From Rosa chinensis (taxonomy: Eukaryota > Streptophyta > Magnoliopsida > Rosales > Rosaceae), in assembly GCF_002994745.2 (NCBI RefSeq), contig NC_037094.1, positions 2,340,001 to 2,404,000 of the forward strand: DNA of 64,000 nucleotides. The letters are read 5' to 3'. The position numbers and the translations under genes are program-made. Positions 10,667 through 22,264 of this stretch are shown one piece after another (position 1 is the first letter of the stretch; each line of letters opens with the position of its first letter). Under the pieces are notes generated by a model. That model was given only the letters and a program-made list of their open reading frames with translations. It was not told the origin of the DNA and made no database searches.

Positions 10667-10917
10667 GCGAGGTCGAGGGAGAGCGTCGTTTTCTTTTTCA
10701 GGCGTGGACGCAGTCGCTACGTTGGAGGTAGAGTCGGAGATCGAAGATACGTCGTCGCTGCTCCGGAGGTAAAGTCGGAGATCGAAGATCGCGCGTAGAG
10801 AGAGAGAGAGTGTCGTTCTGAGAAGAGAAGAGTGACATAAATGTAGTTTATTAATTAAGTCAATGGTAAAATTGTCATTTCTCTTTAAATAGGGTAAGTG
10901 AGAACAAAAATCTGTTA
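10667..10917. other. Short unannotated spacer
   Basis: GC-richer sequence with a repeated string GGAGGTA(A/G)AGTCGGAGATCGAAGAT at about 10720-10790, then a (GA)n run. I see no gene. Confidence 0.4.
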
Positions 10918-11638
10918 GAGCAAGTGCACCGGTTCTGTATTGACCGGGCAAAGCATAGCTTTTGTGAGGTGGCAGTCATCAAAGTTGAAATTGTGGCTTC
11001 CACCGGTTTGTCCTTGACCAGCCATGATTTAGCTTTTCTTGACCCGGTTCTGTATTGACCCGGCAAAGCATAGCTTTTGTGAGGTGGCAGTCATCAAAGT
11101 TGAAATTGTGGCTTCCACCGGTTTGTCCTTGACCAGCCATGATTTAGCTTTTCTTGACCCAGGGCAAGAAAAAGGGCAATGGGTTGACAGAATTCTTGCC
11201 CAGTCGAAGAAGCTGCTAGCTTGGCCCAAGTGTGAACATGGGTGACGTCAGCCGAAGGAGGGGAGAGGCTGACTGGTGCAGACGCGAGTGAAGGAGCCAT
11301 TTTTTTGTCGCCTAGCGCGGGAGGGACAGCTGCAGGGACGTGGCAGTAATCTATTGGGCTTTTGGAATTTTAAAACCAACGGTCAATTAATCTTGGCCGT
11401 TGGTTGCAATTGATGTGAAGATCTGATGGTATATAATTAATATGTATGATTATATAGGTAACAGTTAAAAATGAACTGTGAAAAAAACTCAATGAACAGT
11501 GTAAAAAGTGAACAGTGTTGGCCGGGCAAGAAAAAAAACGAGTGCAAACCTATGTCTAGTGGCAGTGAATAGTAACTTGACTGGTCGAATTCTTGACTTC
11601 TGGACTTTGACTTTTCTTGACTACGGGTGAACTTGCTC
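10918..11638. mobile_element. 721-bp MITE with TTA target duplication (PIF/Harbinger-like)
   Basis: The ends are inverted repeats, GAGCAAGTGCACC at the left and GGTGAACTTGCTC at the right, flanked by TTA (10915-10917 and 11639-11641). A 3-bp TTA or TWA duplication is typical of PIF/Harbinger elements. The interior has no transposase. It contains a 115-bp direct tandem duplication at 10931-11160. Confidence 0.7.
10931..11160 (+). repeat. 115-bp tandem duplication inside the MITE
   Basis: Two near-identical units start GGTTCTGTATTGACC at 10931 and 11046. They differ by only a few bases, so the duplication is recent relative to the element. Confidence 0.85.
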
Positions 11639-11750
11639 TTAGTGGGGTAAATGAGATAATTTTTGCTTATTTTGGTGTTTTGGGTCAAGGACCCTATTAT
11701 TTTTCCCTATCTATCTTCATTTTTCAATTTCACTGCATACTCATTAAAGC

Positions 11751-11753
<3 letters not shown>

Positions 11754-11781
<28 letters not shown>
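11754..11781. repeat. (AT)n microsatellite
   Basis: About 14 AT units in intergenic DNA. The remaining sequence between 11642 and 11904 is AT-rich and holds no gene. Confidence 0.9.
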
Positions 11782-11784
<3 letters not shown>

Positions 11785-11904
11785 TAAGAAATAAAACTAT
11801 GATTAAGATAAAAATTTATGATATGCATATTGAACACATATTGGTCAGGGAGAACAAAACAAATTATATTATGCCCTAAAACTAAATCTATCCATTATAT
11901 TTGT

Positions 11905-12508
11905 TAGGGCTGTCACTCGGTCGGTTCGAATCAGTTATAGGTATTACCAACTTCAAAACCAAAGCTTTCGGTTTCAAAATTGAGTTACCAATTACCAACC
12001 AAAATTTTCGGTTTTTAATCATATCTACCAATTTTGGTATTTCGATTTTCGGTATTATCAACTTTAGAACAACTAATTATTTGTAATATAAATTAGAATG
12101 AACAAAATTAGGTTTTTCAATTTTATAACCGTAAACTTCGTATTTATCTACTAATCATAGCTTTCTTTTGTATATATGACATCAAATTTTATCTATTTTC
12201 AATAAAACTAGGTTATTTAACCATTTTGGATTAGGTTATTCAAAATACATTGAGTAATGTTCATACTATTATGAAAACTTTTATGTTTATTTCTTAATAT
12301 ACATGTATGTGTATTGAAAATCATAGTATATAAAGCTAATATTTAGATAATCGGTAAATTCGGTATTTACCAAAACCAAACCAACTTTTTCGGTAATTTT
12401 CGATTTCGGTTTTATCTGTTTCGGTTACCAAAAAGTCGGTTTACCAAACCTTAAATATCCGTTGGTATTCGGTCGGTTTGGTAATTACCAAACCAAGTGG
12501 CAACCCTA
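11905..12508. mobile_element. 604-bp hAT-type MITE with 8-bp target duplication
   Basis: Starts TAGGGCTGTCACTCGG and ends CCAAGTGGCAACCCTA, near-perfect inverted termini. It is flanked by the exact 8-bp duplication ATATTTGT (11897-11904 and 12509-12516), typical of hAT elements. The interior is AT-rich with repeated 'TTCGGTTT/ACCAA' motifs. No transposase is present, so it is non-autonomous. Confidence 0.88.
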
Positions 12509-12516
12509 ATATTTGT

Positions 12517-13646
12517 AAAAAGAAGAAGAAGAAAAAAAAGTGCTAGCAAATAAAAAATAAAATAAAAAAATTTAAATAATTAATCATGAGGTACAAAAAA
12601 TAGAGAAACATTAAGAAAAAAATTATTAATCTTTTTTTTTTTTGCATAGCTAAAAAAGAAAAAGTAAATAAAAAAATCACATAATAGTTCATGTTATTTT
12701 ATTTTTATTAATTTTTAAAACTCAATACCTTGTGTTTGATTTTTTTTTTATTGGATGAGAGATTTATGTTGTCTGATTAAGGAATGGAGATGTAATTAAG
12801 ATTTATAGAGTAATTAAATAATTGAAATGACTAAATTTTTTATTATAAAGATCTTAGTTTGTTTGTAAATTAATTATATGAGCGAGGTTATTTGAGGAAC
12901 TTTTGTGAGGTTTAATGAGTAAATTTAATATTTAAAAATTTAAAATCGGAAATTCTAATAAAAAAACTGTTCTTATATATGAAGATGATAGCCCCACGCA
13001 CGGACATTTATGGGAGAAAAGTAAACGACAGTCATTTATTTGTTTCTAGCCAGCTGCCCAGCTAGCATCAGGACTGCGTGGTCAACATGTATGCGTCGAG
13101 CTTTCATTCTCTGCTCATAATTGGAGTACTGATCTTCTTTTCGTGTGGCTTGCATTGGTTTGCGTTTTGGTTTTGGACACTTGATATGTTTAGGGTAGTA
13201 TTCTTCGTGATTGGTTTGGTAATGGAATCCGTGATTGTTTGGATTCATGTAATGATTAGTCGATCGTTTGACGTTTGTCATAGGTATGTTCTACCGGCCA
13301 GTCAGTCTGCTACTAGAGCATAGATTTGGTACTTATTCTATTTTGGCCTTTGAATAGCATCATTTTAAAACAATAATAGAGAACTCTAATTAATTATCAA
13401 CAACAACGCTGTTATATATATAACAAAAGAAAATTGACCATCACGATCATTCGATACACACACACGTTATTGATATAATAAAAAAAAAAAATTAATTGTT
13501 TATGTATTGAACTTGAAAATATGCGAGTAATAAGGAAATAAGAATCATCGACTATAACCATCTCTATTATTGATGTTAAAAGAATTTAGGAAAGAAAAAT
13601 ATAATAATAATAATAATAGTGATGTTCAAGTAAATCTAGAATATAT
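12517..13646. other. AT-rich intergenic DNA, no supported gene
   Basis: Mostly A/T runs. A basic 81-codon open frame lies at 13036-13281 on the minus strand (rich in Lys, Arg, His, Asn) and a hydrophobic one opposite it. Neither has a recognisable domain, so I do not call a gene. A (TAA)n run lies near 13600. Confidence 0.4.
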
Positions 13647-14120
13647 GTATGACCCAAACTCAACCTAAGCTAGTTGTAATAGGTTATGGATCAGAGATAT
13701 TCTCGGAGATAGATATTCGATTAATTGTACGATTATTTTTCTTTGTACAACTTTGATTCTATGTCTTGTAATTCTCTATATAGAGAGGCCTCTATTATCA
13801 ATGTTTTCTCTCCCAATTTCAATTTTCTTAAACACGTTATTAGCACGAAACCTTACCCTGAAACAAATAGCCAAAACCCTGAATTCGAAAACAAAACTTT
13901 GAAACCTTTTCTACCTCTGCCACCTAACTTGAAGATCTCGACCCCAATGTCAAGTAGAGGAATCGTGAAACGTCAGGTGATAGAAGCCCGAAACCAGACT
14001 ATAAGTTTCACCCAACAAGAGAGCTGGACGAGTAACGTCATGAGAAGAAATCCCGAGACGTCAGGTGAAGGGAGCTTGAGACTAAACTATAAGTTTCACC
14101 CAATAACAAGAGAGCTGGAC
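13647..14120 (+). mobile_element. Copia-like LTR end plus leader (left part of a split fragment)
   Basis: The putative LTR ends ...TTAAACA at 13834 and is followed by CGTTATTAGCACGAAACC. The large Copia element at 43472-62200 has the matching join, ACAACA followed by CGTTATCAGCACGAAGC, so the two probably share a primer-binding type. The leader holds repeated 'GACTATAAGTTTCACCCAACAAGAGAGC' modules. The same modules resume after the solo LTR at 16114 and run to about 16540. No gag or pol remains. Confidence 0.5.
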
Positions 14121-16108
14121 TGTTGGATCATAATTCATATACATATTTGTGTCCTAAAACATGTAAATTACTTGTTCTAAAGTCCAATTTAATGTTGACT
14201 AATCCAATTTCATGTTTTGTAGAAAATCTTGACAAAATGAGAAAAAAGTGAAATTTCGGTCAATTTTCCGTGCACCACCACTTTTGCCGATATAAGAGAC
14301 GGCGCACCACCACTCACGGTGGTGCCATGTATTTTCCGGTCACATTCATGGAGGAGTAAGGAGAATGAGTACCATAGCATTTATTCCATTACATCCATTC
14401 ACCATCATTCTATCTTAACCAAATTCCAAAACCTTTTGGTTCTAATTTAACCAAACACTCCCTATTACCCAAAAGTCCATCATTATTAACACTTCAATAT
14501 CTATCATGTTTTAGGCTTAATCACCATCTCTCACTCATCATTTCTTATTCCAACCTACACCATCACTCCCATGCCATTTCCCCTTGATTTTGGGATCTAT
14601 TACCATTTTTCTACTCCATCTCCATGCTTCTTACAAGGCTTAAGCTGCTCCCTTTGCTTCTCAACACCATTTCACACCTCTCTCTCCATCTATTTAAGTA
14701 CTCGATCATTCTCTCAAGGAAGAGGGCATCACCCACACTTAGCAACTACATCATTTTCTCCCTATATTCTCTACACAATCCACCACAATTTCCACCACTT
14801 CATTTTTCAACTACATCCCTACTCATAATATCTCACATATACTAAGTATCATCATCATCTCAAGTCTTGAAGAAGGAGTTCAAGGAAGAAGGTAGAGCAC
14901 AAGAGGAGCCACCACATCATCTCCATGACAAATTAAGTTTCAAAGTTTCCATGATCAACCACTTCATCATCCTTCACTTGTGATCATCCCTAATCATTTC
15001 TAAACTCTATTCTTTGATATCTTAATGTTTTCCATTATGTTGATGCTAGTTTATGTAGAATGTGTGAGTAGTCTATTGTTGGGGCTAGGGTTGAAAGCCC
15101 TAGCCAAACTTGTAATGAATTGATGTTTGAATCTTATTTGATCGATGTAATTTCCATGATCAACCACTTCATCATCCTTCACTTGTGATCATCCCCAGTC
15201 ATTTCTAAACTCTATTCTTTGATAGCTTAATGTTTTCCATTATTTTGATGCTAGTTTATGTAGATATGTGTGAGTAGTCTATTGTTGGGGCTAGGGTTGA
15301 AAGCCCTAGCCAAACTTGTAATGAATTGATGTTTGAATCTTATTTGATGTAATTTACACGATCATCTTCACATGCTACTTCAATAAGTGAATAGTGAATG
15401 CTTGTATTTGAATCTAGCTAATTTGAATACTTTGTATTGTCATTACATGAACAATGTTTAGAGAGTATCTAGCTTTGAACATTAATAGCATGATAGCACA
15501 CTAGATGTGTTTGTGAGGGTAGTGAGTTAAAATCACGTAGACTTAGGATTGGTTTACTTGCTTGATTATCTAAACTGAAACATTTATGCATCTAAGAGCA
15601 AGGAATTGATACTTATCTAGTAATATAACTTGTTCTTGGGTAGTTAGTTTCACTATTATCCGGTGGAAATTGACAAAATCAAAGAAGTTTAGGCCTTAGT
15701 AGTCTTATCCGGATGCTAAGAGGGTAATTGGATACTTGAGATTGCATTACTTATAGTTTGAACATCAATGCATACAAGGGAGGCTATGGTGAACAACCTA
15801 AAGCTCTAACTTCCATCCATTCTATCACATCTAGTTTAGCATAATCTAGTTTACATTTCAAGTTTTTATCTGTGTTAATTTGAGTTGAAACCATCTTCAA
15901 AGCCAAAATCAAACCACTACACCATCTTGCATATATTCACCATAAACTTTGGTTCACTTGTGAGCCCTTATTTGTGATTTGTACATTTACATATTCATCT
16001 AGCACCATTTAGGTGGGCTTTTCAATCCCTTGGGTACGATATCCCCTACTCATAATCCCCTACACTATAACTTGGCCATTATACTTAAGGGTAGCTATCT
16101 GGCTAACA
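14121..16108 (+). mobile_element. Solo LTR, about 2 kb, inserted in the Copia-like leader
   Basis: Starts TGTTGGATC and ends GGCTAACA, with TG...CA ends. The flanking pentamers are TGGAC (14116-14120) and TAGAC (16109-16113), a 5-bp target duplication with one G-to-A change. The interrupted leader modules continue in register on both sides. No internal region is present, so unequal recombination between two LTRs probably left this single copy. The long size, pyrimidine-rich tract near 14500-14850 and CCCTTGGGTACGATATCCC near the end resemble LTRs of large Gypsy elements. Confidence 0.7.
14947..15352 (+). repeat. 205-bp tandem duplication within the solo LTR
   Basis: Two units begin TTCCATGATCAACCACTTC near 14948 and 15153 and run through GGGGCTAGGGTTGAAAGCCC. 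They differ at only a few positions. Confidence 0.85.
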
Positions 16109-16113
16109 TAGAC

Positions 16114-16738
16114 GCCCAATGTCAGGTGAAGGAATCCAGAAATGTCAATTGGAGGAAGCTTGAGTCCAGACTTTCAGCTTCACCGAACAAGAGAGCTGTT
16201 AGGACGAACCTCTTCCAACTTCAAGTGGTGGAAGTCCAACGTCATGAAGAAGTATAAGCTCGAGGCCGGACTATCAATTTCACCGAACAAGGGAGCGTAG
16301 ACGCCCAAGGCCAGACTATCAGTTTCATCCAACAAGGGAGAAAATCACCAAGATCATACCTTCAATCAGGGAGGTTAACAACGCAGGCAAGACACAAGAT
16401 TAGGCCAATCACAATTTTCGTAAGAGAGAGTGGATGACCTAGACCACTGAGGACATACCTTCAGTCACAAGAGGTGGACAACCAAGATTAGGCACGTGAC
16501 CACCGAGACCATACCTTCAATCACAAGAGGCAAGCCACTTGAAGAATACAACCCTACCACTTTACACTTGAATTTTAACGGCATTTTCGTTGACTCGTTG
16601 ATACTGAAATTGGCATCAACAATATTGAAACATTTTAATGGAATAGAAACCTGCATATGTTGAGTGTTTTTGTAGAAATGCACTTGAGGTAACATGGTGA
16701 GATTTCGAGCCAAACATTCGACACTTGGTATTGAATGG
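16114..16738 (+). mobile_element. Right part of the Copia-like leader, then spacer
   Basis: Leader modules such as GAAGCTTGAGTCCAGACTTTC and CGGACTATCAATTTCACCG continue to about 16400, then degenerate repeats of 'ACCATACCTTCAATCACAAGAGG' follow to about 16530. From 16540 to 16738 there is plain intergenic DNA that becomes the LINE target site. Confidence 0.4.
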
Positions 16739-16754
16739 AATAGAAACGTGCATA

Positions 16755-18814
16755 GTTTCACAATTTATGCTTTCTCATAGTTCCACAATTTATGCTTGGC
16801 CAAGAACTGTATTGCAACAAGTTGAAATTGGATGAGAAATTTTATTTGGACCGGCAATGTGTCTTCTAGAGCCTATTATCCAGTCTCTTGGAAGAAGTGT
16901 TGTGCTCCATTGAAGGAGGGTGGTCTTGGAGTTCATAATATTAAGGCTCTTAATAAGACTTTCCTTCTAAATTTTTTTTTGGATTTCTTAAATAAGTCTA
17001 CACCAGAGGCTGCTTTTTTTTTCTGCTCGGTTTTTTCAATGTTCAGGTCAGCCATGTTCTTACTATAAAAAATCATATATTTGGCCTGGCATGTGACCCT
17101 TGTTTATGGATATTTTCTACAACTCTAAATGGTTAGTGGGCAATGGTCGATCAATTGATTTTTGGCATGGTAATTGGCTTAATGGTTCAGTTGTTGATAG
17201 ATTGGGTATTGTGCATCATCTTGGCAAATTATTATGTGCCAAAGTTTCTAATTTCATCAAAGATGGCTCTTGGTATTGCTCTACAAATTTGATTGCTGAT
17301 CTTGCTGCACTTGGTCAGAAATTTCAGCTGTTAGACTTCCTTATTTAGACATGGAGGATAAGCTGGTGTGGTTGGATTCTTCTGATGGGAGTTTATCTTT
17401 ATCTATAGCCTGTGAGTTCAAGAGGAGTAAATAGGCAATTGTTCTTTGGGATAGATGGGTTTGGCGTCAATGCTTTCGTCCTCGAAACTCTGTTACTTTA
17501 TGGAAATTTCTTCATGGTATGCTTTTAACAGATGATGTCTTACTTCAGTGAGGCTTTTCTTTTGCTTCTATGTGCTCTCTCTGTCATGCATCTTCTGAGA
17601 CGGCCCACCACCTTTTTTTTTAGTGCTCTTTCTCTATGAAGGTCTGGTCTGCAGTTTTATCTTGGTTTAAAGTCATTATTCATTTCCTAGATATATATGA
17701 TTTCTTCTCTTACCCACTGCAACATGGTTTTGGTACTCAATTGCAATTGCTATGGTGGGGAATGATGGGAGCTGGCTTCTACTCTCTTTGGGAGGCTAGA
17801 AATTCTATCAGTTTTGATGAGTGTCGCCTAACTACTGATTATTTGATTCACTCTATCAAGCAGCAAATTCGAGAGGTTGATTCTTGGGGTTTAGGAACTA
17901 TGCGTAACTCAGTAGATGAGTTTTGTATTTTCAGTGCTCTTAGAATCAGAGGTAGAGCCTCAAGATCACATCAAATTCGTGAGGTAAATTGGCATGCTCC
18001 TTGTGCTTTTCAGTTAAAGGTTAATACAGATGGTGCTGCTCGTGGGATGCCAGGACTCGCGGGCTATGTTGGTATTTTTTGTGATCACTTGGGTAATTGT
18101 ATGGGTTGTTTTGCTAGTTCCATGGGTATTGCTACTACCCTAGAAGCAGAGCTTCAAGCCATTATTCATGCAGTTTCAATAGCATCAGAAAAAGGATGGA
18201 CTTCTCTCTGGATTGAGTGTGATTCAGCGGTAGCAATTCACTTTCTTGCCAATAAAAATTACTCAGTCCCTTGGCGTTTAAGTGTTGATTGGGTCAATTG
18301 TTGTACCATTCTCTCCTCTATGCAGATTCAGTTTTCACATATTTATCGAGAATGGAATCAAGTGGCAGATTGCTTAGCTAACTATGGGGTGGACCATGAG
18401 GGGCATTATTGGTGGGACTCTTGCCCTCCTTCTGCATCAGCTGCATTTGTTCACAATCTGCAAGGGCTACCGAATTTCCGTATTAGCTAATTCTGAAGTG
18501 CTTGATAGATTTCATGCAACGATGGTTTTTGCTGCATGATTGCTCTATTCATTAGTTTGAAACTATTTTAGCTCAGTGCTTACTTTGAGTACTTTATTTT
18601 ATTTTGTTTTCAGAGAGGTTTTGGTTCTTGTCCCCCTCTCTCTTCTTGTGTTTTCTTTTCATTTATTAATAAAATGAAATAGAGGGGAGGGCGGTGGGTT
18701 TCCGGTTGTGATGGCTCCCTTTCTTTCGAGATTGTGGGTGGGTGCCAGTCACCCCAAATCGGCTGTCGCAGAGGAACTAATATCGCCTAATCCTCTATTT
18801 AATTAAAAAAAAAA
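16755..18814 (+). mobile_element. 5'-truncated L1-type LINE with poly-A tail and 16-bp target duplication
   Basis: The 3' end is an A run (18805-18814). The flanking repeat AATAGAAACGTGCATA occurs at 16739-16754 and again at 18815-18830, the variable-length duplication left by target-primed reverse transcription. The element begins inside the C-terminal part of ORF2, so only about 2 kb of an original 5-6 kb remains. This is the usual result of incomplete reverse transcription. Confidence 0.88.
16832..18490 (+). pseudogene. LINE ORF2 C-terminal remnant (RT thumb, zinc-knuckle region, RNase H)
   Basis: In order: a reverse-transcriptase thumb segment (NFIWTGNVSSRAYYPVSWKK, 16832 on), the DFWHGNWL region (17100-17340), a Cys/His segment (SLCHASSETAHH, about 17575), and a long open RNase H part (17636-18490) with NTDGAARG, EAELQAI and ECDSAVAIHFL. 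Stops and frame changes occur between segments (for example TAG near 17430 and TGA near 17551), so no functional protein can be made. The family acts in copying LINE RNA back into DNA. Confidence 0.85.
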
Positions 18815-18830
18815 AATAGAAACGTGCATA

Positions 18831-19186
18831 CGTTGAGTGTGATCGTGACATACATAAGTATCTTTTTTTTTTTTTTTTGAGAATACCATACATACATAAG
18901 TATCAAACTCAAACTAATTTGTCGTAATGAAATATTTTGTGCAATTCCGATATACGTAGGATATTTCTCTCATCAATATAAATCATTCTCCTTCCTTTAT
19001 TTTCATTACTTATATGTAATGGATGAGAAATTTTTGCTTATAGCAAGACAGCAAGTATATAAAAGCTTTTTAGCGCTACCTACTAATTATATAATCGCAC
19101 GTGAAGTGATCACTGTACACACCTGTTGTATCTAAGAATTTTTCATTCTAGAGGACATTTCTACATTATCACAATTGGCTAAGCTA
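18831..19186. other. 3' flank of the NPF gene
   Basis: AT-rich DNA with no coding frame. It should contain the 3' UTR of the minus-strand NPF gene that ends at 19187. Confidence 0.4.
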
Positions 19187-21800
19187 TCAAACAAGACGGT
19201 CCTCAGATTGCATATTTTCCAACCCAACTTCAGAGGCAACAGTGCCACCACTTCCTTTGTACTTAAACCACCTAGCAACTAGCACAAAATAAACCAAATT
19301 TATGAACTCCAATCCAGCAACCAAGTAGTAAAAGTAATCCAATTTCCCCTTGTTAAGATCCTCAGGCAACCAGTCCCCCATAGACCCATTACGACTAGTC
19401 GTATGGTGGACTATCGACACCAATAAACCATTCAAGTAATTCGACCCTGCAAACCCCACAAACAAAAAAGAACCGCCAATACTTCTCATGTTTTCTGGGA
19501 ATTGCTTGTAGTAGAACTCCACTTGGGCTATGACGGTAAATGCCTCAGCGAGCCCTATTAGGGTCAACTGTGGTATGAGCCAAAAGGCAGACATGGAAGA
19601 AATTGCACCTGTTCTTGTGTCCATTCCTATGGGACTAGACAGGGCCAAGCTTTTTCTCTTCACTTCAACTAAAGCAGAGACCAGCATTGTTAATATGGCA
19701 AGCATCATCCCAAAAGCCATCTTTTGAAGCAGGGTGATACCGCCTTCTATTCCTGTAATTTTTCGCAGTTTCGGGAGGATGACTCTGTCGTAGAGGGGGA
19801 TCCAGAGTGTGAGGCTCAGCATTGTGAAGACTGCGTAAGTCGCGGCAGGGATATCGAACCTGGTGCCGCTGAGGCGCCTATTGGATTGAAGTGCTTGGAA
19901 GACTACAGAGGTTTGCTGTTGGACAATGGCAATGTAGAATATGAGGGATGAGAACCATATGGGGATCACTCTAACAAGGCATTTCACTTGTTCTACTTCT
20001 TGCATTGTGCAGAGTTTCCAAGGGTTTGCTACTGATCCGTCTGAGTTGAATGTGTCTCCTTCGGTGATGATTGCGGCTTTGTCCAGGACTCTGAGAACAG
20101 AGTAAAACAGAATAAACGATAAATGAAAATTGAAGAAAGTGGACATGAAAATCCAATCAGGATGAAAACTATAGTAATAGGTAATGCATGTAGTCCAACA
20201 TAACATTTTAGACAATATTGCATGTCATGTTGCCCCAGTTAGTTGAAACCTTAATTGGGTAGAGTCTAATTTGTTTGAATGTCGCTAGATTGATAATTCA
20301 ACAACGTAATATAGTGCGCTATACTATACTATAGTGTGAACAATTTATTAGATAATCTTGTATGAATGTGTGATGCAAAATTTATAGTTGGGCAGTTTAA
20401 CTCATAATTGTTTGCTCATATGACTATCTAGTCAATGAGTTGCATAAATTTGGTATACTAGATTGATTGTTTGGTAATAAGAAGCAATTGTGTATATATT
20501 TGATCGAGTTGACCGTTGATTTGAACTATTGATTAACTAGGAACATCTTTTTTCAATGTAGAAGGCATGATTGATATTTCTAACAACCTAACTTGTAAAA
20601 ATTCATCACCCTCATCCTCACCCTGTTATGTAGTTTAGTTACCTGAGTTGATCAGTGTAGGGAATCTTGGAGTTGATAGAGCTGGTTGGTATATGATTGT
20701 AAAGTGACAACCACGGTTGCTCCGGTGACTTCAATCGCCTCTTCTTGGCCGCGGCCACTAAAACCCTCACTGCACTTGTCAATGGACTACCATCTGGTTT
20801 CACTTTCACATAAATTTTCGAACCCAAAAAGAACATTGCACATGACAAGAACATGAGAAATGCGGGAATTGCCAACCCCCATGCCCAGCTCACATTAGAT
20901 TGCACATAGACAATGATTGTCAAAGAGACCATCATGGCAAAAGTGAAGGTGAAGTAGTACCAATTGAAGAAGCTACTCATACCCCTCTTCCCTGATTCAC
21001 TATTGGGATTAAACTGGTCTGCACCAAAGGCTAAATTGCAGGGTCTAATCCCACCAGCTCCAACAACTAGTAGTCCAAGCCCACTCAACAGAAATGCCAT
21101 TTGCCATGATGTTGGGCCACTGCATGGCCCACTTTGCCCACAGTGTGGAGGATGTAGCTTTGCAATTGCAGCTGTTAGAGTTAGCACCAGCATTCCCTAT
21201 CAATCCACCAGAGAAAAAACATATTAAGAATCAGTCGGTTATTAGTTTTGATACTACTGTGCACCTAAAAATAAGCATGCACTAATGAAGCACAAAGATT
21301 AAGTTTGGGAATACAACTATACAAGGAAATAAACGATAGTATAGAACTATAGATCAATACCAGAAAAGAAGCAACAGAAGCAAATCCCAAGGTGTTGTAA
21401 CGGCCGAAATAGGTATCACAGAGGAAGGCTCCTAGCAAGGTAGCAAAGTTGGTGGTGCCATTGAAGACATTGACAACAGTGGTAGCTGTGATGCTTTTCA
21501 TGTTGAAGACTGTGGTGAAATAGACCAACAGGTTGGATGAGGTTCCCAGGGTTCCTAGCTTCTCAAAGGTCTCATTCCCTGCAATAAATAACTGCTTTTA
21601 ACTACATACTCCAATTCAGACATTAAAAAACTAATCATGAAACAAGTTCCCGTTTCCTTACCTATAACAAAGGGCATGGCTTTGATCCCACTGTACTTAA
21701 CTTCAGGCTCGTCTGAGTTTGTAACTGCAGCCTTCTCACCATTCTCCATGTTTCTAGTAGTGAGCTCTTTCTCTCCCTCACTTTCTGTGTTGGGCTGCAT
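19187..21800 (-). CDS. NPF2.11-like: NRT1/PTR family (NPF2 subfamily) transporter, four exons
   Basis: Exons on the minus strand are 21800-21662, 21578-21361, 21196-20643 and 20090-19187. All junctions are GT-AG and phases agree, giving 604 aa without interruption. The protein is a 12-helix proton-coupled carrier of the plasma membrane. It contains the family signatures [17 protein letters not shown] and FFNWYYFTF and the middle-loop motif KAAIITEGD. In the first helix the ExxE(R/K) motif reads ETFEK (NETFEKLG), as in the NPF2 group. NPF2.10/2.11 members move glucosinolates and NPF2.13 moves nitrate; overall resemblance is closest to the 2.10/2.11 type, but the substrate cannot be read from sequence. 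I chose the start at 21800 (MQPNTESEG); an in-frame ATG three codons upstream (21809) is also possible. A second NPF gene lies 6 kb away on the same strand. Confidence 0.93.
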
Positions 21801-21944
21801 ATCATACATGTATAACACAGATCTAATTAAAATAGCTGTGTTAAAAGTGGGAACTACCAAGTTTGAACAAGCTAGCTAGCTAGAGATCGGTTGGTATGAT
21901 CTCTGCTAGCTTCTCACTCGTTTAAGCTTGATCTTCTACCTCGT

Positions 21945-21948
<4 letters not shown>

Positions 21949-21993
<45 letters not shown>
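21949..21993. repeat. (TA)n microsatellite upstream of the NPF gene
   Basis: About 22 TA units lie roughly 150 bp before the likely start codon, so in or next to the promoter. A second TA run at 22241-22264 closes the far side of the adjacent MITE. Confidence 0.9.
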
Positions 21994-21997
<4 letters not shown>

Positions 21998-22239
21998 CAC
22001 AAATAGTCACTCAACTATGACTTATTCGACACTTTGGTTACTGAAGTTTCAAATATATCACTTTGGTCACTCAACTATTACATTATCAATCACTTAAGTC
22101 ACTTTGTTAATTTTTTTCATTAAAAAATTTTTTTAAAAAATTGACAGTTTAATAGTTGAGTGACAAAAGTGAAATATTTAAAACTTCATTGATCAAAGTG
22201 TAGAATGAGTCATAATTGAATGACCATTTATGAAATTCT
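21991..22239. mobile_element. Foldback MITE of about 250 bp between TA runs
   Basis: Nearly the whole sequence is an inverted repeat: TTTCACAAATAGTCACTCAA and CACTTTGGTCACTCAACTAT on the left find their complements on the right (TTGAATGACCATTTATGAAA and ATAGTTGAGTGACAAAAGTG). The exact target duplication cannot be seen because both sides are TA repeats. It has no coding capacity. Confidence 0.7.
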
Positions 22240-22264
22240 TTATATATATATATATATATATATA

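Noticed and set aside
13036..13281. 81-codon basic open frame on the minus strand
   Set aside because: No domain, no promoter signal and an equally long frame on the other strand; not enough to call a gene.
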